Assembly (NCBI GenBank): GCA_944358655.1
Contig: CALVRO010000003.1
Span: forward strand, 55,385 to 119,384
From: an uncultured Clostridia bacterium
Lineage (GTDB): Bacteria > Bacillota > Clostridia > Christensenellales > Borkfalkiaceae
Reading direction: 5' to 3'
DNA length: 64,000 nt
Part shown: one piece after another, positions 25,384-33,576 of the stretch
How the letters are laid out: each line of letters opens with the position of its first letter
How positions within the stretch are numbered: the first letter of the stretch is position 1
The notes under the pieces: generated by a model
The model's database searches: none
What the model saw: the letters and a program-made list of their open reading frames with translations, nothing else
Told to the model about the DNA's origin: nothing
Program-made: the position numbers and the translations under genes

Positions 25384-26220
25384 ATGGAAAACAACAATTT
25401 TAAAAGGTCGCTCAGGGAGAGCGGCTTCTCCTTCAAAAAACAGTTCGGCCAGAACTTCATCTCCGACGAGGCCCTTCTCGACAAAATTGTCGCCCTCTCG
25501 GGCGCCGAGGGCAGGGAAGTGGTGGAAATAGGCTGCGGAGCGGGCACTCTCACCCGCGCCCTCGCGCGCAGGGCGGCCTTCGTGCACGGCTACGAAATAG
25601 ATACCTCGCTCGAGTCCGTGCTCGCCAAAACGCTTGCGGGGGTGGAGAACGCCGAAGTCGTGTTCCGCGACTTTTTAAAGCTCCGTCTCGACAGGCTGGA
25701 GAGCGAGCTCCCGCCCTATGTGGTGGTGGCCAACCTGCCCTACTACATCACCACCCCCCTGATAATGAACATTTTAGAGCACTCCTCAAAGTGCCTCTCC
25801 ATGACCGTAATGGTGCAAAAGGAGGTGGCCGAGCGGCTGTGCGCCTCTCCGAATACCCCCGAATATGGCGCGATCACCGCCAATATCGCCCTCTACGCCA
25901 CCGCGAAAAAGGTGCTCGACGTCGGCAGGGAAAACTTCACCCCCAGCCCCAATGTCGACAGCGCGGTGGTCAGAATAGATATCTCGCGCGGGCGCCTCGG
26001 CGACGTCGACGGGGCAATGTATAAAAGGGTGGTGCAGGCCGCCTTCTCCTCGCGCCGCAAGACGCTTGAAAACAATCTTGTCAAGGCCTTTTCGCTGACG
26101 CGCGACGAGGCGCGCGGGCTGCTCTCCGCGTGCGGGATAGACGGCATGGCGAGGGGCGAAACGCTTTCGCCCGAGGACTTCGTCGCCCTCTCGGCCGCAC
26201 TCAAGGGCAGTTTAAAATAG
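25384..26220 (+). CDS. rsmA: 16S rRNA dimethyladenosine transferase RsmA (KsgA)
   Basis: RsmA dimethylates two adjacent adenosines near the 3' end of 16S rRNA. The 278-residue protein has KKQFGQNFISDEALLDKIV, the SAM motif VVEIGCGAGTLTRALARRA (about 44-62), and the catalytic VANLPYYITTPLI (about 119), followed by FTPSPNVDSAVVRI. No strong SD is visible before ATG 25384. It completes the metG-tatD-rsmA set. Confidence 0.97.
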   Translation: MENNNFKRSLRESGFSFKKQFGQNFISDEALLDKIVALSGAEGREVVEIGCGAGTLTRALARRAAFVHGYEIDTSLESVLAKTLAGVENAEVVFRDFLKLRLDRLESELPPYVVVANLPYYITTPLIMNILEHSSKCLSMTVMVQKEVAERLCASPNTPEYGAITANIALYATAKKVLDVGRENFTPSPNVDSAVVRIDISRGRLGDVDGAMYKRVVQAAFSSRRKTLENNLVKAFSLTRDEARGLLSACGIDGMARGETLSPEDFVALSAALKGSLK

Positions 26221-26233
26221 TTTTTTGTCCGAC

Positions 26234-26275
26234 GGCGGGGCGGCGCAACTTTAAGTTGCGCCGCCCCGCCCCTTT
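26234..26275 (+). terminator. Terminator after rsmA
   Basis: 17-bp GC-rich stem (26234-26250 with 26254-26270), loop TTA, then CCTTTG. The U-tract is weak. Confidence 0.7.
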
Positions 26276-26379
26276 GCGCCCTTTTGCCGTCCGCAGGCTT
26301 TAAAATTGAATTATATAAAATGTTTTAGAGCTTGTCCGCGTTTTTTTGCAAAAAAGTTCTAACGCCGCTTCGGGTCGCG

Positions 26380-26385
26380 TATAAT
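26380..26385 (+). promoter_or_regulatory. -10 box before spoIVFA-like gene
   Basis: GCG-TATAAT 40 bp upstream of the start. The -35 is poor; a sporulation sigma factor (sigma-E) could be used instead, but its consensus is not clearly met. Confidence 0.45.
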
Positions 26386-26424
26386 TTAATATCTCAACGC
26401 AAAAAGCAACCGGAGGTATTTTTT

Positions 26425-27156
26425 ATGGACGATCTCGAATACGCCGAAATGCTCGAAATCCCCGTGAGCACGGTCAACGTCGTAAAGAAGAGGGGGCTCT
26501 TCAGGCGCAGGGCGGGCGCGCAGGGCGATCTTAAGGACGACGTCATAGCCGGCGTCAACAGCCGCGCTCCCGCGGCGGAGGAGCCTCTGCGCTCCGATTT
26601 TGCCGTGACCGAGGACCTCACCGAGGCCCCCGCCGTAAAGAGCCGTCGCGACGGCTGGAGCGGCGTGCTGATAGCCGAGGCCGTGGCGGCATGTCTGCTC
26701 GCCGGCGGCATCTTTATAACCAACGCCCTTGTCGACAACACCGCCATCAATAATTTTGTGGCGGGCCTGTCGCAGCCCGCCGAACAGGAGGTGGAGTACA
26801 CCGACCTCGAGCTCTCGCCCGTCGTCAGCACGCTGTCCGACGCCGAAGTCAGCCAAAGCGCGGGCGTCATAACCTTCAGCGGCCGCACGGCCGTATATCC
26901 CGTCTGCGACGGTACTCTGTCCTCGGTCACTTCCGAGGGCGGGCTCTACACGGCCGAAGTCGAGTTTTCTCCCACATTCACGGCCGTATTCAGCGGCCTA
27001 ACCACCGTGTATTCGTCCGTCGGCGACGAGGTCAGGGCCAACATCCCCTTCGCCTATACGGACGGAGCGTCGCCCGTCAGCGTCAGCATGTTCGACGGCG
27101 ACGAGGTCATCAGCAACTTCTCGCTCGACGGCGCCCTGCCCGTGTGGAATTCATAA
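26425..27156 (+). CDS. spoIVFA: SpoIVFA-like protein (single-pass, degenerate M23 domain)
   Basis: In Bacillus, SpoIVFA holds the pro-sigma-K protease SpoIVFB inactive in the outer forespore membrane. This 243-residue protein has a charged N-terminal region, one transmembrane segment (LIAEAVAACLLAGGIFITNA, about 89-108), and a C-terminal region spelling out a LytM/M23-like fold: VYPVCDGTLSSV, FTAVFSGLTTVYSSVGDEVRA. The catalytic His/Asp residues of active M23 peptidases are absent, as expected for a regulator. CGGAGG precedes the ATG, and a SpoIVFB homologue starts 3 bp after the stop. The pairing makes the assignment credible. Confidence 0.72.
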   Translation: MDDLEYAEMLEIPVSTVNVVKKRGLFRRRAGAQGDLKDDVIAGVNSRAPAAEEPLRSDFAVTEDLTEAPAVKSRRDGWSGVLIAEAVAACLLAGGIFITNALVDNTAINNFVAGLSQPAEQEVEYTDLELSPVVSTLSDAEVSQSAGVITFSGRTAVYPVCDGTLSSVTSEGGLYTAEVEFSPTFTAVFSGLTTVYSSVGDEVRANIPFAYTDGASPVSVSMFDGDEVISNFSLDGALPVWNS

Positions 27157-27159
27157 CAG

Positions 27160-27954
27160 ATGAAATTTACCGTCCACCCGCTCTTCGTGGCCGTAATTAT
27201 AGCCTGCTCGATCTTCGGCGGGCTGCCTACGGCCGTCATATTCGCGCTGACCGCCCTCCTTCACGAGTGCGGTCACGTTTTTTGCGCCCAAAAGCTGGGG
27301 TACGAGTGCACCCGCCTGTCGCTCATGCCTTACGGCGCCTCATCACTATGCGACCTCGACGGCATCCGCCCGCGCGACGAAATAAAGCTCGCCCTCGCCG
27401 GCCCCGCCGTCAACGCCGCCATATGCGTCTTTCTCGCCGGGCTGTGGTGGTTTTTTCCGCAGACTTACGCCTTTACCGACACCATAATGTCGGCGTCGCT
27501 GGCCATGCTCGTCGTCAACCTTCTGCCCGCGTGGCCTTTGGACGGAGCAAGGGTGGCGCGCTGCCTGTTAAGGCGCTTTATGCCCGTAAGGCGGGCCGAT
27601 ATTATTTTAAAGTGCATGGATATCGCCCTTGCCGCCGCGCTCGTCGCCGCCTTTTTTGTAAGCGGATATAATCTTACCTACGCCGTGTTCGCCCTCTTTC
27701 TGCTCTTTTCGGCGGCCGAAAGGCCGACCTGCGGCGTGCGCATAAACTTCGCCTCGCGCTCCTCGCTCAAGCGCGGGCTGGAGGTAAAATGCGTGCTCGT
27801 CGGTGAGGGCTTCACCGTCAAGCGCGCCATCGCCCTCCTCGATGAGGGCCGCTACCTGATTCTTCGCAACGGCGCCGACGGGCGCGAACTGACCGAGGAC
27901 GAACTGTGCTCCGCAATGCAGCGCAAAAGCATCTACGACAGCGTGTTCGATTGA
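27160..27954 (+). CDS. spoIVFB: SpoIVFB-like site-2 intramembrane metalloprotease (M50)
   Basis: SpoIVFB cleaves pro-sigma-K inside the membrane late in sporulation. The 264-residue protein has the zinc motif HECGH (35-39) in its second hydrophobic segment and NLLPAWPLDGAR with the third ligand Asp128. Further hydrophobic segments lie at about 80-100, 108-122 and 148-175. The C-terminal 70 residues look like the cytoplasmic CBS-type domain of family members (LVGEGFTVKRAIALLDEGRY). It directly follows the SpoIVFA-like gene. Confidence 0.88.
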   Translation: MKFTVHPLFVAVIIACSIFGGLPTAVIFALTALLHECGHVFCAQKLGYECTRLSLMPYGASSLCDLDGIRPRDEIKLALAGPAVNAAICVFLAGLWWFFPQTYAFTDTIMSASLAMLVVNLLPAWPLDGARVARCLLRRFMPVRRADIILKCMDIALAAALVAAFFVSGYNLTYAVFALFLLFSAAERPTCGVRINFASRSSLKRGLEVKCVLVGEGFTVKRAIALLDEGRYLILRNGADGRELTEDELCSAMQRKSIYDSVFD

Positions 27955-27989
27955 CCATATATGCGGGTGAACGCGTTATTTTAAGTAAA

Positions 27990-28038
27990 ATGGGGCGGGC
28001 GGCCGAAAGAATTTTCGGCCGCCCGCCCCGCATTTTTT
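27990..28038. terminator. Bidirectional terminator between spoIVFB and phospholipase-like gene
   Basis: Long stem ATGGGGCGGGCGGCCGAAA, loop GAAT and its complement, followed by TTTTTT on the plus strand. It separates convergent genes. Confidence 0.88.
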
Positions 28039-28041
28039 GCT

Positions 28042-28719
28042 CTATTGCCGCCCCTGAAGAAAGGAGGCCGCGAACAGCTCTCCGTCCACTCTGCCCTCAA
28101 GCACGCACGTCGCGGCGCGTATGCCCTTCTGCACGGCGCCGTCCACAAGGGGAGCGAGGGAGGGGTAGTCGTAGTCAAACTTATAGCTCTGCCTCTTGCG
28201 CGCGTACACCGAGCGCGTGTAGCAAAAGTAGCGCTCAAGCCCCCTTTCAACGCCCTGCTCGGTGACGTCGCACCCGAGGGTGCTCAGCGCCGAAAATACT
28301 TCGTCTTTGCAGCTCAAAAGGTCGTCCTTCGGCATTATCTTTCGCGGACAGGAAAACTTTTGCGAAACGTACAGTCCCAAATCGCGCTCGAAGGCAAGGT
28401 GGGCAAAGGGCGCCCTGCTTGCCCTTTCAAAGGCATATACTGCGGGGTGAAGGGTGCTGTCCGCCGCGTAGTGCGTCGCCCAGCCCGCCGCATACGAGGG
28501 GTGCGCGCCGAGCAGTTTTAAAAACATTTCGGCGGGATGCTGCCTGTGCAGGCTTCTGCCGAGGTTGTTTTTGCGGCTGAGGCGGTAAAAGAACATGGCG
28601 TCGCCGCCCTGCGCGCCCAGAAAATAGAGCTTTTTGTCGGTTATCTTTGCCCGCTCGCGGCTGTCCAGACCCTCGTATATGGCGCCGGCAAGTATGGCGT
28701 GTGTAAAATAGTCGGGCAT
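28042..28719 (-). CDS. Zinc-dependent phospholipase C family protein
   Basis: The 225-residue protein starts MPDYFTHAILAGAIYE, typical of this family, and has a histidine/aspartate pattern for metal binding: GAQGGDAMFFY and AAGWATHYAADSTLHPAVYAF. No signal peptide is present, unlike secreted phospholipases C, so it may be an intracellular relative with another substrate. It begins 1 bp after the ogg stop and probably shares its transcript. Confidence 0.78.
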   Translation of the reverse strand: MPDYFTHAILAGAIYEGLDSRERAKITDKKLYFLGAQGGDAMFFYRLSRKNNLGRSLHRQHPAEMFLKLLGAHPSYAAGWATHYAADSTLHPAVYAFERASRAPFAHLAFERDLGLYVSQKFSCPRKIMPKDDLLSCKDEVFSALSTLGCDVTEQGVERGLERYFCYTRSVYARKRQSYKFDYDYPSLAPLVDGAVQKGIRAATCVLEGRVDGELFAASFLQGRQ

Positions 28720-28720
28720 A

Positions 28721-29542
28721 TCACAAGTTTGCGCGTTTTGCGTAAAATAAATACTGCTGCACATATCCCGAAAACTCACCGAAAAGCCCCTTAAAGTATG
28801 CGCTTATGGCGGTCCTGTCGGTATATGTGCCGCCGAAATCCTCGCGGTAGAGCTTTTCTATCCATGTGTCTACGGGGAAGGCGTCGCGCTTGGCAAAGCC
28901 GAAAAGGCAGATGCAGTCGGCCACTTTGGGGCCTATGCCCTTGTAGGTCAGAAGCTTTTTCCTAAGCCCGTCGTAGTCGGCGTTTTCAAGCTCTTTCAGC
29001 CCCTCGGCGGCTATGCGCGCGGCGGTGTCGTGCAAAAACACGTCGCGGTAGCCCGCCCCCAGCGCCTTGTAGTACTCCGCCGGTTTAGCGGCGAGGGCGG
29101 CGGAGGAGGGGAAGGCGTAAAAATCGCCGTAGGGCGACGGCGTCTTTTGCCCTAACCCCTCGCATATGCGCGAAATAATGCCCTTTATCCTCGGAATGTT
29201 GTTGTTCTGCGAGATGATGAACGAGTATATCATCTCCTCTCTGTTCTGGTTCAGAAGCCTCAGGCCCCTCGCCTTGCGGCAGGCCTCGTCGAGCACAGGC
29301 ACGCCGAACGAGCGCATGCGCTCTATAATCTCGCCGTAGTCCCTGCCGAGGTCGAAAAAGTTGTAAAAGTAGTCGGCGTCGCCGCACTCCACCGTCGTCT
29401 TTACGCCGTCGGTGTATATGTAGCAGTCCTTATCGGCCGAAATCACCCTGTAGCCATTGCCGTATTGCTCGTAGCGGAATATCTGCCCGCACTCTAAAAC
29501 GTCGCGCGGCACAAAGTATGTAGCGTCGCAGTCTATCTTCAT
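28721..29542 (-). CDS. 8-oxoguanine DNA glycosylase/AP lyase (OGG1 type)
   Basis: The 273-residue protein has an N-terminal OGG-like beta domain (DVLECGQIFRYEQYGNGYRV) and a helix-hairpin-helix glycosylase core, LLTYKGIGPKVADCICLFGF, followed by AFPVDTWI with the catalytic aspartate. The Schiff-base lysine is probably in the KGIGPKVAD hairpin region. Start ATG 29542 has AAAGGTG upstream; an in-frame GTG at 29551 overlaps that SD. It repairs oxidised guanine and is co-transcribed with the phospholipase-like gene. Confidence 0.92.
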   Translation of the reverse strand: MKIDCDATYFVPRDVLECGQIFRYEQYGNGYRVISADKDCYIYTDGVKTTVECGDADYFYNFFDLGRDYGEIIERMRSFGVPVLDEACRKARGLRLLNQNREEMIYSFIISQNNNIPRIKGIISRICEGLGQKTPSPYGDFYAFPSSAALAAKPAEYYKALGAGYRDVFLHDTAARIAAEGLKELENADYDGLRKKLLTYKGIGPKVADCICLFGFAKRDAFPVDTWIEKLYREDFGGTYTDRTAISAYFKGLFGEFSGYVQQYLFYAKRANL

Positions 29543-29598
29543 CTGTTTCACCTTTTTATTTTCCGCCTATATTTTACCATCCCTTTGGCCTTTAGTCA

Positions 29599-29634
29599 AC
29601 AAAAAGGGCCGCCGCGCCAAAGGCGCGGCGGCCC
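29599..29634 (-). terminator. Terminator after the HAAS/adhesin-like gene
   Basis: Stem GGGCCGCCGCGCC, loop AAA and complement (29606-29634). On the minus strand it continues into TTTTTGTT. Confidence 0.9.
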
Positions 29635-29654
29635 GGACTATTAAATATTTTCGC

Positions 29655-30614
29655 TCACCTTTCAAAGCTTACGCTCATGCGGCCGAGCGAAACTTCGGCC
29701 TTTATCGAGCGCTCGCGCCCGCTGGACGAAGGCTCTATGTTGCACCCCGAAAGTATGCACTTTACGTCCACGTCGTAGTCCTCCCTCGCGCCGCACAGGC
29801 GCAAATCGAGCTTACCCATGCTGACGGCGGCCTCCACGCGCTTGCAGTCCACGCCGCGTATGTCGGCCTTGCCCGCGTTTATCTTCAGCTCCGCCGTCGA
29901 GCCGCATATCTCGCCCACGCTCAAGCTTCCCGCGTTGGCCTCCACGCTCAGGCGGTGGCAAATGACGCTCTCTATTTTCACGGCGCCCGCGTCGTTGATA
30001 ATTTTGGCGTCCGAACACGTCAGCCTTCCCGCCGTCAGCGCGCCGCCCTCCACGGTTATTTGTAAATTGCCGTAGGTGCCCCCGCCGAGGGTGAGGTTGC
30101 CCGCCGAAAGCTCTATGCGGCAGTCGGGCACGCTCTCTTTGGGGATGAAAACGTTCAAATCGGCCATCACCTTCTTTACGGCGCGCAAGTCCCTGAACTT
30201 GACGTTTTTGTGCGTTATCATCACCTTTCCGCCCGCCTCTTTGACCTTGTAGTCCAAAAGACCGTCCTCGGGGTACTGCGCCGTAACTTTGTCGCCGTCG
30301 TAAAAGTGCACGAACACCTTGCCCAAAGCCCCGGCTATCTCCAGCGAGTCCACGGGGCCCGAAGCCTCGAACGTGCCCGTGCTCCTGTGCTCGGGCTGCC
30401 TTTCGGCGCCGTCGTCGCTTTCGGCGTCCTCTTTAACTTTTTTTGCGGCGTCGTAGGGAGGGCCGAACTCGCTGACGGCCTCCTCCTCCGTAAGACCCGC
30501 GTCCCGCCTGTCGGCGTACATTTCGGCGTAGTACGAAAGCACTTTCTTTCTCTCGTCCTCGTTTAAGTCGGTCAGATAGCTCTCAAGCTCGTCGCGCCAT
30601 TCAATGTATTTCAT
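29655..30614 (-). CDS. HAAS-domain plus DUF4097-like beta-helix protein
   Basis: The N-terminal 65 residues (EWRDELESYLTDLNEDERKK, then SEFGPPYDAAKKV) match the HAAS domain (DUF1700) found next to PadR regulators. Residues about 95-319 are a repetitive beta-strand region (KIINDAGAVKIESVICHRLS; ANAGSLSVGEICGSTAELKI) like DUF4097 putative adhesins. Here there is no transmembrane segment between them. ATG 30614 lies 4 bp after the padR stop, whose end provides AAGGAGC as SD. PadR-HAAS pairs usually control their own transcription. Confidence 0.83.
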   Translation of the reverse strand: MKYIEWRDELESYLTDLNEDERKKVLSYYAEMYADRRDAGLTEEEAVSEFGPPYDAAKKVKEDAESDDGAERQPEHRSTGTFEASGPVDSLEIAGALGKVFVHFYDGDKVTAQYPEDGLLDYKVKEAGGKVMITHKNVKFRDLRAVKKVMADLNVFIPKESVPDCRIELSAGNLTLGGGTYGNLQITVEGGALTAGRLTCSDAKIINDAGAVKIESVICHRLSVEANAGSLSVGEICGSTAELKINAGKADIRGVDCKRVEAAVSMGKLDLRLCGAREDYDVDVKCILSGCNIEPSSSGRERSIKAEVSLGRMSVSFER

Positions 30615-30618
30615 ATAC

Positions 30619-30930
30619 TTATTTTGCTCCTTCAAACAGTTTTTTATATATGCTTACCATTTCCTCAAGGTCTTTTTTGTAGGCCGAAAGCCTTTCGCGG
30701 CCGACTGCAGTGAGTAAGTAGTACCGCCTCAGCCTGCCGCCGTGCTGCCTTGTAAAGGTTTCAAGCGCGCCCGTGTTTTCAAGCCTCCGCAAAATGGGGT
30801 AGAGGGTGCTCTCGGAAATGTCTATCATGCCCTTAAGGTCGCTTATTATCTTGTAGCCGTAGCTCTCTCCGTCCGCAAGCGCGCTCAATACGCACACGTC
30901 CAGAAGCCCTTTTTTAAGCTGTGTGTCCAA
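30619..30930 (-). CDS. PadR-family transcriptional regulator
   Basis: The 103-residue protein is a minimal PadR winged helix: DTQLKKGLLDVCVLSALADG, SYGYKIISDL, STLYPILRRLENTGAL and GGRLRRYYLLTAVGRERL. The start is taken as TTG 30930 because GAGG sits 7 nt upstream and the family usually begins MDTQLKKG. The GTG at 30948 lies ahead of the predicted transcription start. Its promoter contains a palindrome, consistent with autorepression. Confidence 0.9.
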   Translation of the reverse strand: MDTQLKKGLLDVCVLSALADGESYGYKIISDLKGMIDISESTLYPILRRLENTGALETFTRQHGGRLRRYYLLTAVGRERLSAYKKDLEEMVSIYKKLFEGAK

Positions 30931-30951
30931 TTTGATACCTCGTTTCACATA

Positions 30952-30982
30952 ATACTATATATTACATAGTATGATTTGTCAA
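30952..30982. promoter_or_regulatory. PadR promoter and probable PadR operator
   Basis: Minus strand TTGACA (30977-30982), 17 bp, TATAGT (30954-30959). An inverted repeat ATACTAT-N7-ATAGTAT (30952-30972) covers the -10 and spacer, well placed for repression. The same interval lies 50-70 bp ahead of gerAA on the plus strand, where CATAATA (30948-30954) resembles a sigma-G -10. Confidence 0.65.
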
Positions 30983-31019
30983 GTATTTTTTTAAAATTTC
31001 TGCAAAAAATATTTGCACA

Positions 31020-32483
31020 ATGAGTAACTTCGTAAACTTCTCGTCTGCCGCGGCGGAGGCGGAGGACAAGGCAAGGGATATTAAGGAATTCCTTACCTCG
31101 CCCGACGTAATAGTTTTTCCCTTTTCCTCGCCGTGCGGCAGGCATTTTTCGGTGGTTTTCATCGACGGCCTCACTGACAAGGACTTGCTCGGCGAGCTGG
31201 TAGTAAAGCCGCTCAAAGAGGTAGGTACCCAAGGGGACGAAAGGGATATCGCCCTGCTGCTCGCCTCGCCCGAAGTTAAGGAATGTAAGGATTTTAACGA
31301 GGCCGTGTCGGGCGTGCTCGAAGGCAACGCGCTGCTTTTATGCGGCGGAGTTGAGGGCGGGTATATAATAGGCTTAAAGGCCCCTCCGGGGAGGGCGGTC
31401 ACCGAGCCGCCCACGCAGGTTGTGGTAAAGGGCCCGAGGGAGGGCTTCACCGAAGATATCAAAACAAACTTAGGGCTGTTAAGAAAGCGCCTCAAGAGCG
31501 AGCGGCTGCAGGTGGAGATGGTCTCCTCGGGCAAGAGGAGCGACACGGCCGTCGCCGTCGTCTATCTTTCGGGCGTCTGCCGGGGGGAGATAGTCGAAAA
31601 TTTAAAAAGGGAGGTGGAGGAGAACGAGATAGACATTGTGCCTGACTCCTCCTACATCTCCTCCTTCATCTCCAAGCGGCCGAGGTCGGTATTCAAGCGG
31701 TGCGGCACCTGCGAAAAGCCCGACATCCTCGCCGCAAAGCTGTGCGAGGGCAGGGCGGGGGTCATAGTCGACGGCTCGCCCATAGCCATAACCGTGCCGT
31801 ATATGATAGTCGAGGACTTTCAGGCCGCCGAGGACTACTACATCACAAGTTACCGCGCCTCGATAATCAGGGCGATAAGGCTGGTCGCCGTGCTCGTCGG
31901 CGTGCTGCTGCCCGCAATGTATATCTGCGCGCAGCTGTATAAAATACAGCTCATTCCCATAAAGCTGCTGTTCAATATCGCCAGCTCGGTCTCCTCCATA
32001 CCCTTTTCGCCCAGCGTGGAAATGTTTCTTACAATAATGGTGGTGGAGGTGCTGAACGAGGCCTCCATACGCATGCCCAAATACGTCGGCATGGCGCTCT
32101 CCGTGGTGGGCGCGCTCGTCCTCGGCGACACGGCCGTAAAGGCGGGCATGATCTCCACGCCCGCGATAATGATAGTAGCCTTTTCGGCCATCTGCCTTTA
32201 CACCGTGCCCGACCTCGTGGAGACCACCACAACGCTGAGGCTTCTCTTTCTGATAGTTGCGGGCTCGGTGGGCGTCTACGGCGTTGTGCTGCTGGCTGCT
32301 GGCATATTTTGTTATCTTTCGGGCGAGCAGTCCTACGGCGTGCCCCTGCTCGCTCCCTTCGCGCCCATGAACGGCCGCGACCTCAAGGACGCGCTCTACA
32401 AAAGCAATATCTATTCGTTGAAAAGGCGGCCGCGCTCGCTGTCGCCGCAAGACAAAGTGAGGCTCAGAAGTGATAAAAAATGA
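31020..32483 (+). CDS. gerAA: Spore germinant receptor subunit A (GerAA/GerKA family)
   Basis: A subunits of Ger receptors span the spore inner membrane and help sense nutrients. The 487-residue protein has a soluble N-terminal part with the family block VKGPREGFTEDIKTNLGLLR (about 139-158). The C-terminal membrane part includes FLTIMVVEVLNEASIRMPK and VGALVLGDTAVKAGMIS, all typical. Five or so membrane segments lie between residues 285 and 450. ATG 31020 has no clear SD. gerAB overlaps the 3' end by 14 bp. Confidence 0.95.
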   Translation: MSNFVNFSSAAAEAEDKARDIKEFLTSPDVIVFPFSSPCGRHFSVVFIDGLTDKDLLGELVVKPLKEVGTQGDERDIALLLASPEVKECKDFNEAVSGVLEGNALLLCGGVEGGYIIGLKAPPGRAVTEPPTQVVVKGPREGFTEDIKTNLGLLRKRLKSERLQVEMVSSGKRSDTAVAVVYLSGVCRGEIVENLKREVEENEIDIVPDSSYISSFISKRPRSVFKRCGTCEKPDILAAKLCEGRAGVIVDGSPIAITVPYMIVEDFQAAEDYYITSYRASIIRAIRLVAVLVGVLLPAMYICAQLYKIQLIPIKLLFNIASSVSSIPFSPSVEMFLTIMVVEVLNEASIRMPKYVGMALSVVGALVLGDTAVKAGMISTPAIMIVAFSAICLYTVPDLVETTTTLRLLFLIVAGSVGVYGVVLLAAGIFCYLSGEQSYGVPLLAPFAPMNGRDLKDALYKSNIYSLKRRPRSLSPQDKVRLRSDKK

Positions 32484-33576
32484 ACTCACCGTCCGCCAGA
32501 TCTGCGTAATAATGTGCGCGCTGTCGGCCTCTTTAAAACTCATGATCTGCCCCACGGCGCTGGCCGCGGCGTGCGCAAACGGCCTGTGGCTTCCGGTGGT
32601 GGTCAATTCCGCGCTGTCCTCGGGCGCGGTGTTTGTTGTCTGCCTGCTGTGCTCGCGCACCCCCAAGGGCTTCTTCGCCCTGCTCTCCTCGGCCTTCGGA
32701 AAGGTTGCGATGAGGGTGGCGGCGGGGCTCTTCGCACTCTACTTTGTGCTGTCGGCCGTCATTCCCATGACCGAGCAGCAGACCATGGTACACGAGGTGT
32801 TCTACGACACCATCCCCTCCATACTCACCTTTCTGCCCTTCTTTCTGCTGTCGCTGTACGCGGGCGCCAAGGGCCTGACCAACGCCGGGCGCACGGCCGA
32901 GATCTGCCTGCCCGTATTTGCGGTGTGCATGCTCTTCCTCGTGGTCATGTCGCTGTCCGAGTGCGATTTTGCCAACCTCCTGCCCGTGTTCGGGCGGCCT
33001 GCGGCAAGGGTGATGGCGGGCGGGGCGTCGTCCCTCTTCCGCTTCGACGAGGGCGCTTTAATGTTGATTTTCTCGGGCAAATTCAGGTACAGGAGGGGGG
33101 ACGCCGCAAAGATAGCCGCCTCAACGGCCGCCGGCGGGCTGATAGTCGCCGCCGTCTGCGTCATATTTTATGCCGTGTACGGCGCGCTTGCGCCCACGCA
33201 GTACTTTGCCATAAGCAAGATAGCCCTCTTTTTCCCCGCCATAAACCTGATAGGCAGAACGGACATTATAGCCGTCTACGCCCTCGATATGGTGATGATC
33301 TTTGCGCTGGTGCTGAGGGTGCAGGCGGCCTCCTACTGCCTCAGAGTGCTGTTCGACAAGGCATATATGCCTGCCTTTTCGGTGGGGATAAACGCCGTGC
33401 TGCTGACGGTTACGCTCCTTCTGAACAACAAATTTGCCGACGTGCAGAGGGTGGGCGGAGCAGTGATGTGCGTGGCCGCGGCAATATTTTCCTATGTAAT
33501 GCCGCTCGTAGCTTGGTTGGCGCATAGTGTGGGGGCAATGCGCGCAAAGAGGGAGGGATCGCGTGAAAAAATTTAA
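32470..33576 (+). CDS. gerAB: Spore germinant receptor permease subunit B (GerAB family)
   Basis: B subunits resemble APC-type amino acid permeases and probably bind the germinant. The 368-residue protein has about ten hydrophobic segments and starts with GTG inside gerAA. The usual opening (ELTVRQICVIMCALSASLK) and EQQTMVHEVFYDTIPS fit the endospore germination permease family. It overlaps gerAC by 14 bp. Confidence 0.92.
   Translation: MIKNELTVRQICVIMCALSASLKLMICPTALAAACANGLWLPVVVNSALSSGAVFVVCLLCSRTPKGFFALLSSAFGKVAMRVAAGLFALYFVLSAVIPMTEQQTMVHEVFYDTIPSILTFLPFFLLSLYAGAKGLTNAGRTAEICLPVFAVCMLFLVVMSLSECDFANLLPVFGRPAARVMAGGASSLFRFDEGALMLIFSGKFRYRRGDAAKIAASTAAGGLIVAAVCVIFYAVYGALAPTQYFAISKIALFFPAINLIGRTDIIAVYALDMVMIFALVLRVQAASYCLRVLFDKAYMPAFSVGINAVLLTVTLLLNNKFADVQRVGGAVMCVAAAIFSYVMPLVAWLAHSVGAMRAKREGSREKI

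Noticed and set aside
30931-30948. GTG at 30948 as start of the PadR regulator
   Set aside because: It lies before the predicted transcription start, while TTG 30930 has GAGG 7 nt upstream and gives the family's usual N-terminus.
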